Positions 17,467 to 25,636 of a stretch of 64,000 bases of DNA are shown one piece after another. A model generated the notes under the pieces. That model saw only the letters and a program-made list of their open reading frames with translations, made no database searches and was not told the origin of the DNA. The stretch is from assembly GCF_009760925.1 (NCBI RefSeq), contig NZ_VRLV01000005.1, forward strand, positions 620,001 to 684,000. Direction: 5' to 3'. The DNA comes from Nonomuraea typhae. GTDB lineage: Bacteria; Actinomycetota; Actinomycetes; Streptosporangiales; Streptosporangiaceae. How positions within the stretch are numbered: position 1 is the stretch's first letter; every line of letters begins with the position of its first letter. The position numbers and the translations under genes were made by a program.

Positions 17467-17570
17467 CGGCGGAGGTGTCAGAAGGCGCTTGTGGCGGCGG
17501 AGGTCAGAACGCGCTCATGGTGGCCGAGGTTGGAACGCGCTCATGGTGGCGGAGGTTAGAACGCGCTTAT
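17467..17570. repeat. Four 26-bp tandem repeats duplicating the 3' end of a gene
   Basis: Four copies with an exact 26-bp period end at 17492, 17518, 17544 and 17570. Core GCGCTCAT or its variants recurs at 17485, 17511, 17537 and 17563, each preceded by a GGAGGT-type block. The copy at 17545-17570 encodes the last residues and stop codon of the minus-strand gene ending at 17556; the others repeat that coding tail, with stops TGA or a mutated CAA. Confidence 0.85.
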
Positions 17571-18194
17571 GGTGGCGGGTGCCCGCTCGGCCCTGCTCAG
17601 CGTGCGGATGACCGCCGTCGCGCCATGCCGGTGTACGGCCAGCCGCGCCAGCAGATCCACGACCGGATCGATCACCGGCTCCGGCAGCTCCGGCGTCTCG
17701 ATGCCGACGCTGGAGGCCAGGTCGTCGGAGTGCACGACGATCTCCATGAGCCGGGTGAGCAGGAAGTCGTCCAGCCGCAGCGACCAGCCGTTCCAGCCCA
17801 GGTGCACCACCCGGTCGCCCGGCTCGTCCTTCAGCGCCGCGGTGATCCGGTCGAGCACCCCGCGCATCCGCTCGGCCAGCACCGCGGCCCCGCAGGCGGC
17901 GATGGCCTCGCCGCCCTGCCGGATGGCCAGGTTGCTCTCGTGGTCGAGCCCGGCCTCCACCCAGGGCGAGCTGGTGTAGTGCTGGATGAGCGGGATCGGG
18001 GCGAGCGTATCCGGATCGTGCGGCAGCACCTCGTCCACCCGGACGAGCTGGTGCCCCAGGTGTCCGGCCAGCCCGCCGACGCTGAACTCGGTCAGCGCGC
18101 TCGGCTTGGCCCACGCGGCGGCGACCGCGGGGTGACCGAGCAGCGCGACCGCCGAACCGGCGGCGACCAGGTAGGACTCCCGAATCTCGCCCAT
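17556..18194 (-). CDS. Mycothiol-dependent maleylpyruvate-isomerase/DinB-fold protein
   Basis: The 212-residue protein shows the four-helix DinB/MDMPI pattern: an N-terminal helix with ESYLVAAGSAVALL, the internal GHLGHQLVRV helix with metal-ligand-type His, and LMEIVVHSDDLASSVG, a typical HxxD segment of this superfamily. Such actinobacterial proteins use mycothiol as thiol cofactor in isomerase or detoxification reactions. I prefer ATG 18194 because GGAAAGG sits 7 nt before it; ATG 18200 is the alternative. It is the last gene of an operon with the azoreductase and SMR exporter. Its extreme C-terminus is encoded by a tandem repeat unit. Confidence 0.8.
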   Translation of the reverse strand: MGEIRESYLVAAGSAVALLGHPAVAAAWAKPSALTEFSVGGLAGHLGHQLVRVDEVLPHDPDTLAPIPLIQHYTSSPWVEAGLDHESNLAIRQGGEAIAACGAAVLAERMRGVLDRITAALKDEPGDRVVHLGWNGWSLRLDDFLLTRLMEIVVHSDDLASSVGIETPELPEPVIDPVVDLLARLAVHRHGATAVIRTLSRAERAPATISAF

Positions 18195-18214
18195 GCGCAT
18201 GCCTTTCCGAGGGG

Positions 18215-18529
18215 TCAGGTCGTTACTCGCGCCAACACTATCCCGCCGACAATCAGCGCCAGCGCGGCCATCCTGCCCACGGACACCGGATCGTCGTTGA
18301 GCACGATGCCGAGGGCGATCGCCCCCACTGCGCCGATCCCGGTGAAGACGGCGTAGGCCGTGCCGACCGGCAGGGTGTTCATCGCCACCGACAGAAGGAA
18401 GACCGCGGCCGCCATGAGCAGCAGGCTGATGATCGTGGGAATGGGCCGGGTGAAGTTCTGGGTGGGCTTGATGCTCTGCGACCAGGCCACTTCGACCAGG
18501 CCGGCGAGGGCGAGAATCAGCCAGTTCAC
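18215..18529 (-). CDS. SMR-family efflux protein, SugE/Gdx type
   Basis: The 104-residue protein has four hydrophobic helices, the membrane-embedded Glu of the SMR family in GLVEVAWSQSIK, and PVGTAYAVFTGIGAVG of the SugE/Gdx branch. Gdx-type proteins export guanidinium; related members export quaternary ammonium compounds. It starts with GTG inside the azoreductase stop (GTGA) behind a strong AAGGAGG. No guanidine riboswitch is seen, so the substrate stays open. Confidence 0.88.
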   Translation of the reverse strand: MNWLILALAGLVEVAWSQSIKPTQNFTRPIPTIISLLLMAAAVFLLSVAMNTLPVGTAYAVFTGIGAVGAIALGIVLNDDPVSVGRMAALALIVGGIVLARVTT

Positions 18530-19152
18530 TGTGCTGCCTCCTTAAGAGCGGCGCGGCGCGACTCCTCGTGCTGCTCGCGCAGGTGTGCCAGGCGCGGGTC
18601 GATGAGCGCGTTGGCGAGTTCGGTGGAGATGAAGGTGACGTCCTCGACGTTGAAGTGGCCCTGGAAGAAGTCGCGCAGGTAGCGCTCCTGGTGATCCATG
18701 GGCTCGCGGACGGTCCCGGGCCCGTAGGCGCCGCCGCGGGCCGAGGTGACCACGAACCGGCGCCCGCGCAGCGACATCTTCGGGAAGGTGATCTGGTCGA
18801 GCCACGCCTTGAGCGACGACGGGATCGAGTAGTTGTACATCGGGGTCCCGATCAGCACGACCTCGGCCGCGACCACCTCGTCGAGCAGCGGCCGCAGGGT
18901 GTCCCAGGCCGCGCGCTGCTCCGGGGTCCTGACCGCCTCGTGGTAGCGGGAGATGTCGGTGATCTCGTGGGCGAGCACGTAGTCGCACAACTCGGTCCAC
19001 GCCTGGCCGATGTGCGGCACCGGGTCGGCGGCCAGGTCCCGGTAGACGTAGGGGGAGTCCGGGTGGGCGGCGCGCCAGGCGTCGGCGTAGGTCTTGGACA
19101 GCTCCCGGGAGAAGGAGGTACGGCGGGCGCTGGCGTCCAGGTGAAGCAGCAT
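18526..19152 (-). CDS. FMN-dependent NADH-azoreductase/quinone reductase
   Basis: This 208-residue flavodoxin-fold protein has the AzoR pattern: LLHLDASARRTSFSREL at the N-terminus for FMN phosphate binding, IGTPMYNYSIPSSLKAWLDQ, and VTSARGGAYGPGT. It reduces quinones or azo compounds with NAD(P)H. It heads a three-gene operon with an SMR exporter and a mycothiol-isomerase-fold protein, together a detoxification module. The 34-bp palindrome directly upstream is shared with the divergent TetR gene. Confidence 0.9.
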   Translation of the reverse strand: MLLHLDASARRTSFSRELSKTYADAWRAAHPDSPYVYRDLAADPVPHIGQAWTELCDYVLAHEITDISRYHEAVRTPEQRAAWDTLRPLLDEVVAAEVVLIGTPMYNYSIPSSLKAWLDQITFPKMSLRGRRFVVTSARGGAYGPGTVREPMDHQERYLRDFFQGHFNVEDVTFISTELANALIDPRLAHLREQHEESRRAALKEAAQ

Positions 19153-19168
19153 CGTGGGTCTCCTAAGT

Positions 19169-19202
19169 GGACAGTGTGTCCGGTTAAACGGACGCACTGT
19201 CC
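19169..19202. promoter_or_regulatory. 34-bp double-palindrome TetR operator
   Basis: Arms 19169-19182 (GGACAGTGTGTCCG) and 19189-19202 (CGGACGCACTGTCC) are inverted repeats matching at 13 of 14 positions around GTTAAA. Each arm is itself a GGAC-N5-GTCC palindrome, so two repressor dimers could bind side by side. It lies 17 bp upstream of the azoreductase start and covers the likely -35 region of tetR. Confidence 0.7.
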
Positions 19203-19205
19203 GGA

Positions 19206-19218
19206 TATATTCCTGGGT
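19206..19218 (+). promoter_or_regulatory. Putative leaderless -10 of tetR
   Basis: TATATT (19206-19211) lies 7 nt before ATG 19219 and directly downstream of the double palindrome. Confidence 0.55.
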
Positions 19219-19764
19219 ATGGAAAGAGCCGATGCCGCCCGCAACCGAGCCAGGATTCTGCAGGTGGCGGCGGAGTTGTTCGCCACCCGGCCGCCGCAGG
19301 ACGTCACCATGGACGAGATCGCCAAGGCGGCGGGCGTCGGGCGGGGGACCCTGTATCGCCGCTATCCCGACCGGGCCTCGATCGCCGTCGCGCTGCTGGA
19401 CTCACACGAGCGGGCGCTCCAGGAACGCCTCATCGGCGGGCCGCCGCCGCTGGGGCCCGGGGCACCGCCTGCCGAGCGGCTGGGCGCCTTCTACGCGGCG
19501 ATGGCCGACCTCCTGGAGGACCATGCCCATCTGGTGCTCGGGACCGAGGTGGGGGGAAAACGATTCGAGACCGGGGCGTACGGGTTCTGGCGGGTGCACG
19601 TGCTGTCGTTGCTGGTGGCGGCCGGGACGCCTGATGCGGACGCGCTGGTGGACGTTCTGCTGGCGCCGCTGGCTCCGGACGTTTACACGTTTCAACGCAG
19701 GGAGCGGGGGCTGTCCAAGGAGCAGGTCGTCGAGGCGTTGATTCGCTTGACCCGCACCGTCTAG
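19219..19764 (+). CDS. TetR-family repressor
   Basis: The 181-residue protein has an N-terminal TetR HTH (VTMDEIAKAAGVGRGTLYRRYPDR) and a helical effector domain. It is divergent from the azoreductase-SMR-isomerase operon and probably represses both directions through the 34-bp operator. It is likely leaderless. Its stop overlaps the convergent STAND NTPase gene by 4 bp. Confidence 0.9.
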   Translation: MERADAARNRARILQVAAELFATRPPQDVTMDEIAKAAGVGRGTLYRRYPDRASIAVALLDSHERALQERLIGGPPPLGPGAPPAERLGAFYAAMADLLEDHAHLVLGTEVGGKRFETGAYGFWRVHVLSLLVAAGTPDADALVDVLLAPLAPDVYTFQRRERGLSKEQVVEALIRLTRTV

Positions 19765-22700
19765 GGCCACCACCGGAACACGTCGTCCACCGCCTTCACC
19801 ACATCTTCGACGGCACCCCGCTCGGCCAGCCAGCCGGCGGCCTCGGTCAGGATGCCCAGGGCCTGGGGGCGCGCGATGCCGGTCGGCCAATGGTTCAGGG
19901 CGTCGTTCCCGGCTCCGATGCTGAAGAGCGTGGCCAGTCCCAGAACCCTGACATCAGGCGACAGGCGGGCCAACTGCTGCAGATCGCGGACCAGGCGGGA
20001 CCTGACCAGCGTGACGACCGGGTGTTGGTGGAAGCCCGCCGCCGGAATCCTCTCCGCCTCGCGCAACACCCTCCGGACGATCGTGTCCCGCACTACCTTC
20101 GGACAGTATGGGGCGATCAACGCCAGCCCCAGAGCGCCTGCCCCCGGGTCGGCCTTCTCTAGCCAGACCATCACATCCCTGAGCTGATGGGGCGTGCAGT
20201 ACGGTGCCACCCGGCTGAGCACGATATGCAGGGTTGCCGTCCTTGCCAGTCGGAGAGTCTTGTCGACCGCGTGGGCACGAAGGGGCTCGTGCAGGGCCGG
20301 GACCAACTCGGCCAGGAGCACGGCGCTGTCCAGCCAGTCCACCAGCTCGGCCGCGTGCTCTGCCGGGAGGTAAGGGGCCAGTTCGACGAGCGCCTCGGCC
20401 TGGTCGCTCGCGGAGCCGAGACCGCGCGCCATGCTGACGGCCTTCACCAAGGTCGCACCGCGCAAATCGCCGTCGAGCCGCGGCAGGAGCGCGCACAGGG
20501 AGAGCACGCGCTGGCGAGGGTCGGAGATCGACTCCGCCATCGCAAGCGCGGTGCCCAGGGACTGTGCCGCCAAGGAATCCGCCACGCAGGTCAGGAGCGC
20601 ATGCAGGTCCCCGTTCCCATGCGACGCGTGCTCGAGTATCTCGGCGGATCGCTCTGGGGCCAGAGCGGCCATCATCGAGAAAGGGAAGGGGTAGTGGGGC
20701 ACGGCGAAAGCTGCTCGGAGCGCTCTGTCCAGGGCATGCTCCCGCACCTGGACAGGCATGAGCGGGGCGGTGGCAGCCAGGAATTCAGCCCACTCGAGGT
20801 CCGCTGTCTCCGCGGGCAACGCTCCCAGAGCCTCCAGGAGGAGATCCCGATCCCCTGGCCGGGCGAAGGCCGCCAGCACATCCGGCCCCGCGCTCCTGGC
20901 ACGCTCAAGAGCGTACTCACGCTCTGGGCCCTCCGCATAAGGCGCCAGCTCGACGAGGTGGATCCCCAGGAGCCACGGTTCTTTGTCGAGCTGGTTGAGC
21001 ACCTGTCTGACGATGCGTGGCCTGTCCCGCCGCGAAACCTTGCGCACCAGCGCGACCATCACGATGAGATCGCGTTCGGCCATCGCCTCGTCGATCAAGC
21101 GGTGGCGTTCACCGGCCGAGAGGAACTCGAATGCCTCCACGCGAAGCCACTGCGACCCCCGGTCGGTCACCTCGGCGATGAGATCCGCTCGCCGCGACCG
21201 GGAGAGGAGATCCGCGACACGGACCATGGCCGCCTGATTGGCGAGCCCTGCAGATTCCGCACAGATCCATTCGAGTGCGGATTGCCGCTCCCCGTCCGGT
21301 AGAAAGGGGGCGACCGCGGCCAGGTGGCACATGTGGAAGTCATCGTCGGCCTCGGCAAGGATGGAGTCGAACGCATCACGGGCGTCTTCCGGCGCGAGGA
21401 GCGGCCCCATGAGTTCCACCATCCGGACGACGTAGCGAGGGCGGCACATGGCGAGGATGTCGTGTACAAGCTCCGTCCTGTGCTCTGCGCTCATATTCGG
21501 CAGCAGCTCGACCAGAGGACCCCGCCTCTCCCGAGGAACGCGGGCGAACAGTGCCTCGACGGCCTGGTCCCGCCGTGCTGCGGGCATCAGTGGAAGCAAC
21601 TGCTCCCAGACCCGGACCTGACACGCCGGATCGGGGTGACGCATGACGTGATCCAGGCCACGCTCCCAGGCCCAGACCCCCTCGCGCACCAGTCCAGCGA
21701 GCAACTCGACGGGCATCCTGCGCACCGTGGACAGGAGACTGGCCTCGATCATCCGGTAGCGGATCTCCAGCGCCGGTGAATCGCTGGCCTTCCTGGCCAG
21801 CTCCACGTCCTGAAGGAACCCGAACACGTCCCCGGCCGTCTCGTGGAGCTCATGCCAAAGGTTGCGCCCCTCCGAGTTCTCCCTGGCCAGCAGGGCGTGA
21901 ACATCGGAGACCCGTCCGGCTGCCAGCAGATGCGTGACCAGGTGGCGGCGCCCGTACCCATCGATGTCGCACGACAGGTAGTGGGAGCCGATGCGGTCAT
22001 GGGCGTCGCGGCCCGCGCGGGCACGGCGCCGGCGCGCGGATTCCTGGGCGTCGAGGGCGGGCCCGGCGGCGGCGCCGGTGAAGAAGTCACGCAGGCTGGC
22101 ATGGTAAAAGGCGAACGTGTCCTCCTCCACCCGGCAGAACGGCCGGAGCGGCCCGGTCAGCAGATCGGTCACGCTGTCCACGTCGCCGACGCCGCTCAGC
22201 CGTACCAGGGAAGGGGCGTCGAGGGGTTCTTCCGCGACGGCGAGGGTGGCCAGGAGGGGCAGCCACGCGCGGAGCCCGTCGAGGTTGGCCGCGTAGTAGT
22301 CCTCCAGGCCGCGGGGCAGCGACTGGTCCAGGCGGCCCGACGCGGCGACGTAGTGCAGATAGACCCAGACGCCGCCGCACCGGTCCATGAGCAGGTCGAC
22401 GGCCTCGTCCTCCGGCAGGTCCGTGGGCATGGCCTGGACCAGCGCGCCGATGTGCCGCCTCAGGTCGGCGAGGTCGTCGTCGCGGTGGTCGCCGAACTTG
22501 CACACCTCGTACGGCTCCCGCAGCCCGGGCAGGGCGGTTCCGGGGCGGAGCGTCGCGATGACGTGGACGCCGTCGGGCAGTTCGGCGGGCAGGCCGAGGG
22601 GCAGCGCGCCGGGGTCGGCGTCGGCCGCCTCGTCGAGGCCGTCCACGACCAGGACGACCGGGCCCTGCGCCACCGCGGCGCTGAGCACGCGGCTCAGCCA

Positions 22701-23120
22701 GGCGGGTCCTGCGGCCTCGGCGGGCAGCAGGCCGCCGGGTGCCAGGTCGTGCAGGTCGCGGGCGATGATGAGCTGGGCGCCGAGGTTGCGGACCGCGGTG
22801 GAGGCCAGGCGCACGTCGCCGCCCTCGCGGGTGAAGTGGCCGGGGTAGCCGCGGGTGGTGGCCAGCCAGGCGGCGTAGACGCTCTTGCCCATGCCGGCGT
22901 CGGCCTCGATGAGGAAGTAGCCGCGCGGCTCGCGGGCCAGGAAGGCGTCCACGCGCGAGGTGAGCCACTGCCGCCCGACCAGCGCGGCGCACTCGTCGAA
23001 CAGCCGCCCGGCCCCGCGTAAGGCCGCCTGGACCGGGAGGCCGGGCGCGTTGGTGATGACCGTGCCCGACACGTCGCCGGCCACGGCCACGGAACCTGTG
23101 CCGCCCGCCCAGGTGGTCAT
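19761..23120 (-). CDS. NACHT-like STAND NTPase with long helical-repeat C-terminus
   Basis: This 1119-residue protein has, in order: a short beta-rich motif (SVAVAGDVSGTVITNA, residues 10-25) often seen at the start of bacterial STAND proteins; an NTPase core with Walker A EADAGMGKS (72-80), Walker B VVLVVDGLDEA (154-164) and sensor-like ATLRPG (about 189-194); a winged-helix end with FYHASLRDFF; and from about residue 400 a solenoid of helical repeats, many built on an LxPxLPxxxRxxAL-type pattern. STAND NTPases sense ligands and oligomerise; several are antiphage sensors. No nuclease, TIR or protease effector domain is recognisable. It begins 26 bp after a PRPP synthetase paralogue on the same strand and has no promoter of its own visible. 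Confidence 0.85.
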   Translation of the reverse strand: MTTWAGGTGSVAVAGDVSGTVITNAPGLPVQAALRGAGRLFDECAALVGRQWLTSRVDAFLAREPRGYFLIEADAGMGKSVYAAWLATTRGYPGHFTREGGDVRLASTAVRNLGAQLIIARDLHDLAPGGLLPAEAAGPAWLSRVLSAAVAQGPVVLVVDGLDEAADADPGALPLGLPAELPDGVHVIATLRPGTALPGLREPYEVCKFGDHRDDDLADLRRHIGALVQAMPTDLPEDEAVDLLMDRCGGVWVYLHYVAASGRLDQSLPRGLEDYYAANLDGLRAWLPLLATLAVAEEPLDAPSLVRLSGVGDVDSVTDLLTGPLRPFCRVEEDTFAFYHASLRDFFTGAAAGPALDAQESARRRRARAGRDAHDRIGSHYLSCDIDGYGRRHLVTHLLAAGRVSDVHALLARENSEGRNLWHELHETAGDVFGFLQDVELARKASDSPALEIRYRMIEASLLSTVRRMPVELLAGLVREGVWAWERGLDHVMRHPDPACQVRVWEQLLPLMPAARRDQAVEALFARVPRERRGPLVELLPNMSAEHRTELVHDILAMCRPRYVVRMVELMGPLLAPEDARDAFDSILAEADDDFHMCHLAAVAPFLPDGERQSALEWICAESAGLANQAAMVRVADLLSRSRRADLIAEVTDRGSQWLRVEAFEFLSAGERHRLIDEAMAERDLIVMVALVRKVSRRDRPRIVRQVLNQLDKEPWLLGIHLVELAPYAEGPEREYALERARSAGPDVLAAFARPGDRDLLLEALGALPAETADLEWAEFLAATAPLMPVQVREHALDRALRAAFAVPHYPFPFSMMAALAPERSAEILEHASHGNGDLHALLTCVADSLAAQSLGTALAMAESISDPRQRVLSLCALLPRLDGDLRGATLVKAVSMARGLGSASDQAEALVELAPYLPAEHAAELVDWLDSAVLLAELVPALHEPLRAHAVDKTLRLARTATLHIVLSRVAPYCTPHQLRDVMVWLEKADPGAGALGLALIAPYCPKVVRDTIVRRVLREAERIPAAGFHQHPVVTLVRSRLVRDLQQLARLSPDVRVLGLATLFSIGAGNDALNHWPTGIARPQALGILTEAAGWLAERGAVEDVVKAVDDVFRWWP

Positions 23121-23146
23121 GAGTCAACCCTGGCACAGGGGGCGGA

Positions 23147-24085
23147 TCAGGACGTGCTGAACAAGGCGCTGACCGACTCGCCCTCGTGGATGCGGCGCAT
23201 GGCCTCGGCCAGGGCGGGGGCGATGGAGAGGACCGTCAGCTTGCCGTCCGCCTTGTGGCCGGGGACGGTGTTGGTGCAGATGATCTCCTCGACCTCGGGC
23301 CGGGCGCTGAGGCGCTCGATCGCGCCGCCGGAGAACAACCCGTGCGTGCAGGCCAGGCGCACCGAGTTGACCCCGCGTTCCGCGAGCCGGTCGAGCAGTT
23401 CGATCATCGTGGTGCCCTTGGCGATCTCGTCGTCGAGCACGATCACGTCCTTGCCGGCCACGTCGCCGATGACCGAGCTGATGACGACCCGGTCGTCGCT
23501 GAAGCGCTGCTTGGCGCCCATGGCCACGCCGGTGCCGAGCATGCGGGCGAAGTTGGCCGCCTCCTTGGCGTTGCCCAGGTCGGGGGAGACCACGACTGCG
23601 TTGGACAGGTCGTAGCGGCGCACGTGCGCGGCCAGTTCCCGCAGCGCGTGCAGGTGGTCGACGGGCACGCTGAAGAAGCCGTGCACCTGCGGGGAGTGCA
23701 GCGTCATCGTCAGCACGCGGCTCGCGCCCGCGGTCACCATGAGGTCGGCCACGAGCCGGGCGCCGATGGAGATGCGTGGAGCGTCCTTCTTGTCCGAGCG
23801 GGCGTAGGCGTAGTGGGGCAGGACGACGGTGATGCGGGCGGCCGAGGCGCCCCGGGCGGCGTCGAGCATGAGCAGCAACTCCACCAGGTGCTCCTGCACC
23901 GGCGGCACCAGGGGCTGGATCAGGTACACGTCGCGTTCGCGGCAGTTGGCCTGCAGCTGAACTTCCAGCACGTCGTTGGCGAACCGTTTCACGCTGACCG
24001 GGTGCAGGGGGGTGCCCAGGTGGGCGCAGATCTCCTCGGCCAGTTCGGGGTGGGCACTTCCGCTGAAGACAGTGATGTCGCGCAC
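23147..24085 (-). CDS. Ribose-phosphate pyrophosphokinase paralogue
   Basis: The 312-residue protein aligns over its full length with PRPP synthetases: RFANDVLEVQLQ, the flexible-loop YARSDKKDAPRISIGARL, VVVSPDLGNAKEA and IVLDDEIAKGTTM. It would transfer pyrophosphate from ATP to ribose-5-phosphate. Key loops differ from the housekeeping enzyme: the ribose-5-phosphate loop is DDEIAKGTT rather than DDxxDTGGT, and RFSDGE is replaced by RFANDV. It is therefore probably a divergent second copy. It starts at GTG 24085 with TATCCT 7 nt upstream (leaderless) and is followed by the STAND NTPase. Confidence 0.85.
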   Translation of the reverse strand: MRDITVFSGSAHPELAEEICAHLGTPLHPVSVKRFANDVLEVQLQANCRERDVYLIQPLVPPVQEHLVELLLMLDAARGASAARITVVLPHYAYARSDKKDAPRISIGARLVADLMVTAGASRVLTMTLHSPQVHGFFSVPVDHLHALRELAAHVRRYDLSNAVVVSPDLGNAKEAANFARMLGTGVAMGAKQRFSDDRVVISSVIGDVAGKDVIVLDDEIAKGTTMIELLDRLAERGVNSVRLACTHGLFSGGAIERLSARPEVEEIICTNTVPGHKADGKLTVLSIAPALAEAMRRIHEGESVSALFSTS

Positions 24086-24154
24086 GGCACGCAGGATAGT
24101 TGGTCGGCGCGTTGACCACGCTTCGGGCTCGATTCCTGACTTACCGTTGCGAAC
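24086..24154. promoter_or_regulatory. Divergent leaderless promoter pair
   Basis: On the minus strand TATCCT (24098-24093) is 7 nt from GTG 24085. On the plus strand TACCGT (24142-24147) is 7 nt from ATG 24155. Neither gene has a Shine-Dalgarno. Confidence 0.5.
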
Positions 24155-25183
24155 ATGATGTCTCGGGGACTACGTGTGCTCATCGGGACCGCCGCCGCCG
24201 TGGTCGCGCTGGCCGGCATCCGGGAGGTCAGCGAGATCGCCGGCCCGGCCTTTCTCGCGCTGACGCTGACGATCGCGGTCAGCCCGCTGCGCTCGTGGCT
24301 GGTACGGCGGGGCGCGCCCGGCTGGGTCACCGTGTTCGTGCCGCTGGCCACGGTCGTCGTGGTGCTCGGTGCGCTCGCGTTGGCGCTGGTAGTGGCGGTC
24401 GCCCAGCTCGCGGAGCTGGTCCCTGCCTATGCCGGTAGGTTCCAGGAGCTGCTGGCCTCGGTGACGGCCGCGCTGGAACGGATCGGGATCACCGCCGGCC
24501 AGGCCAAGCAGATCTTCTCCACCCTCGACCCCGGCAAGCTGGTCAAGGCCGCCGGGGACATCCTGTCGAGCCTGCTGGGCGTGGTCTCGGCGGCGGTGCT
24601 GATCGTGCTGCTGTTGTTCGGCATGAGCCTGGACGCCGGTTTCCTCCAGGAGGCGATCCGCCGGCTCACACCCGCGCCGGTGGCCTCCGCGCTGGCCGGG
24701 TTCGCCAAGGACACCTGCAACTATCTGGTCGTCTCCACGGTCTTCGGCCTGATCGTGGCGGTGCTGGACGCGGCGGCGCTGGCGATTCTGGGGGTGCCGC
24801 TGCCGTTGTTGTGGGGGCTGCTGGCGTTCATCACGAACTACATACCCAACGTCGGCTTCGTCATCGGCCTGGTGCCGCCCGCGCTGCTGGCCCTGCTGGC
24901 CTCCGGGCCCGCGACGATGGTCTGGGTCGTGGTGGTCTACTGCGTGCTCAACTTCGTGATCCAGTCGGTCATCCAGCCCAAGTACACCGGCGCCTCGGCC
25001 GGGCTCTCGACGACGCTCACCATGCTGTCGCTGCTGGTGTGGGCGTACGTGCTGGGGGCGCTCGGGGCGATTCTGGCGGTGCCGCTCAGCGCGTTCGTGC
25101 GGGCGGTGCTGGTGGACGCCGATCCGGCGACGCGGTGGGCCTCCCCGCTGGTCGCCGGCAGGGAGGTCACTCCTCGTCCATGA
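24155..25183 (+). CDS. AI-2E family transporter (UPF0118-type membrane protein)
   Basis: The 342-residue protein has 7-8 hydrophobic helices. The family core is visible: LLWGLLAFITNYIPNVGFVIGLVPPALLALL and VVYCVLNFVIQSVIQPKY, with long amphipathic helices after the third TM. Family members include the E. coli autoinducer-2 exporter TqsA and Na+/H+ antiporters, so the solute is unknown. It is likely leaderless. Its last 17 bp overlap the convergent SnoaL-like gene. Confidence 0.9.
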   Translation: MMSRGLRVLIGTAAAVVALAGIREVSEIAGPAFLALTLTIAVSPLRSWLVRRGAPGWVTVFVPLATVVVVLGALALALVVAVAQLAELVPAYAGRFQELLASVTAALERIGITAGQAKQIFSTLDPGKLVKAAGDILSSLLGVVSAAVLIVLLLFGMSLDAGFLQEAIRRLTPAPVASALAGFAKDTCNYLVVSTVFGLIVAVLDAAALAILGVPLPLLWGLLAFITNYIPNVGFVIGLVPPALLALLASGPATMVWVVVVYCVLNFVIQSVIQPKYTGASAGLSTTLTMLSLLVWAYVLGALGAILAVPLSAFVRAVLVDADPATRWASPLVAGREVTPRP

Positions 25184-25589
25184 GGCCCAGCTGTTCCAGC
25201 AGGTCGGCGGGGTCCCAGTACTGACGGAAGCCGGCCACCTTGCCGTTCTCGAGCCGGGCGAAGGTGGCTCCGCGCAGTTCCAGGCGGCGCCCGGTGGCGG
25301 CGATCGCCAGGCCGTCGTCGAGCTTCAGCGGGCCGGTGTGGCGCGCGGTCATGGTCCACTCCGCCACGACCGGGCCGCCCGGCAGCTCGACCGGCGCGGC
25401 CTCCACCCGGACCTCCGACAGTGCGCCGCTCCTGCTCGTGGCCTCGGCCAGGAGGTCCTCGACGGAGGCGATGTCCTCGCCCGCGCTCCAGCCGACGACG
25501 TCGGGCGCGTAGTACTGGCGGATCGCCTTCGCGTCGCCGGTGGCCGATGCGTTGAGAGCGCTCAGCAGGATGTCCGTTGCCTGTGCCAT
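25167..25589 (-). CDS. SnoaL-like/NTF2-fold protein
   Basis: The 140-residue protein has the NTF2-like cone fold: an N-terminal helix pair (ALNASATGDAKAIRQYYAPDVVGW), a long antiparallel sheet, and RLENGKVAGFRQYWDPADLLEQLGL, which is typical of SnoaL-like ester/polyketide cyclase relatives. The catalytic role cannot be assigned. It lies 47 bp downstream of a GNAT gene on the same strand; a weak TAAGAA sits 7 nt before the ATG. Confidence 0.82.
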   Translation of the reverse strand: MAQATDILLSALNASATGDAKAIRQYYAPDVVGWSAGEDIASVEDLLAEATSRSGALSEVRVEAAPVELPGGPVVAEWTMTARHTGPLKLDDGLAIAATGRRLELRGATFARLENGKVAGFRQYWDPADLLEQLGLMDEE

Positions 25590-25636
25590 AGCTGGGTTCT
25601 TATCCGGAAATGTGGCAAGGGCCGCTCAAATGCGGG

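Noticed and set aside
17467..17570. Tandem repeats as a possible CRISPR array
   Set aside because: The 26-bp units are directly joined without unique spacers and no cas gene is present.
18215..18529. Guanidine riboswitch control of the SMR gene
   Set aside because: The gene starts inside the azoreductase stop codon, leaving no leader of its own.
19761..23120. Calling the STAND protein a known Avs antiphage system
   Set aside because: No nuclease, TIR, protease or transmembrane effector domain characteristic of described Avs types is visible.
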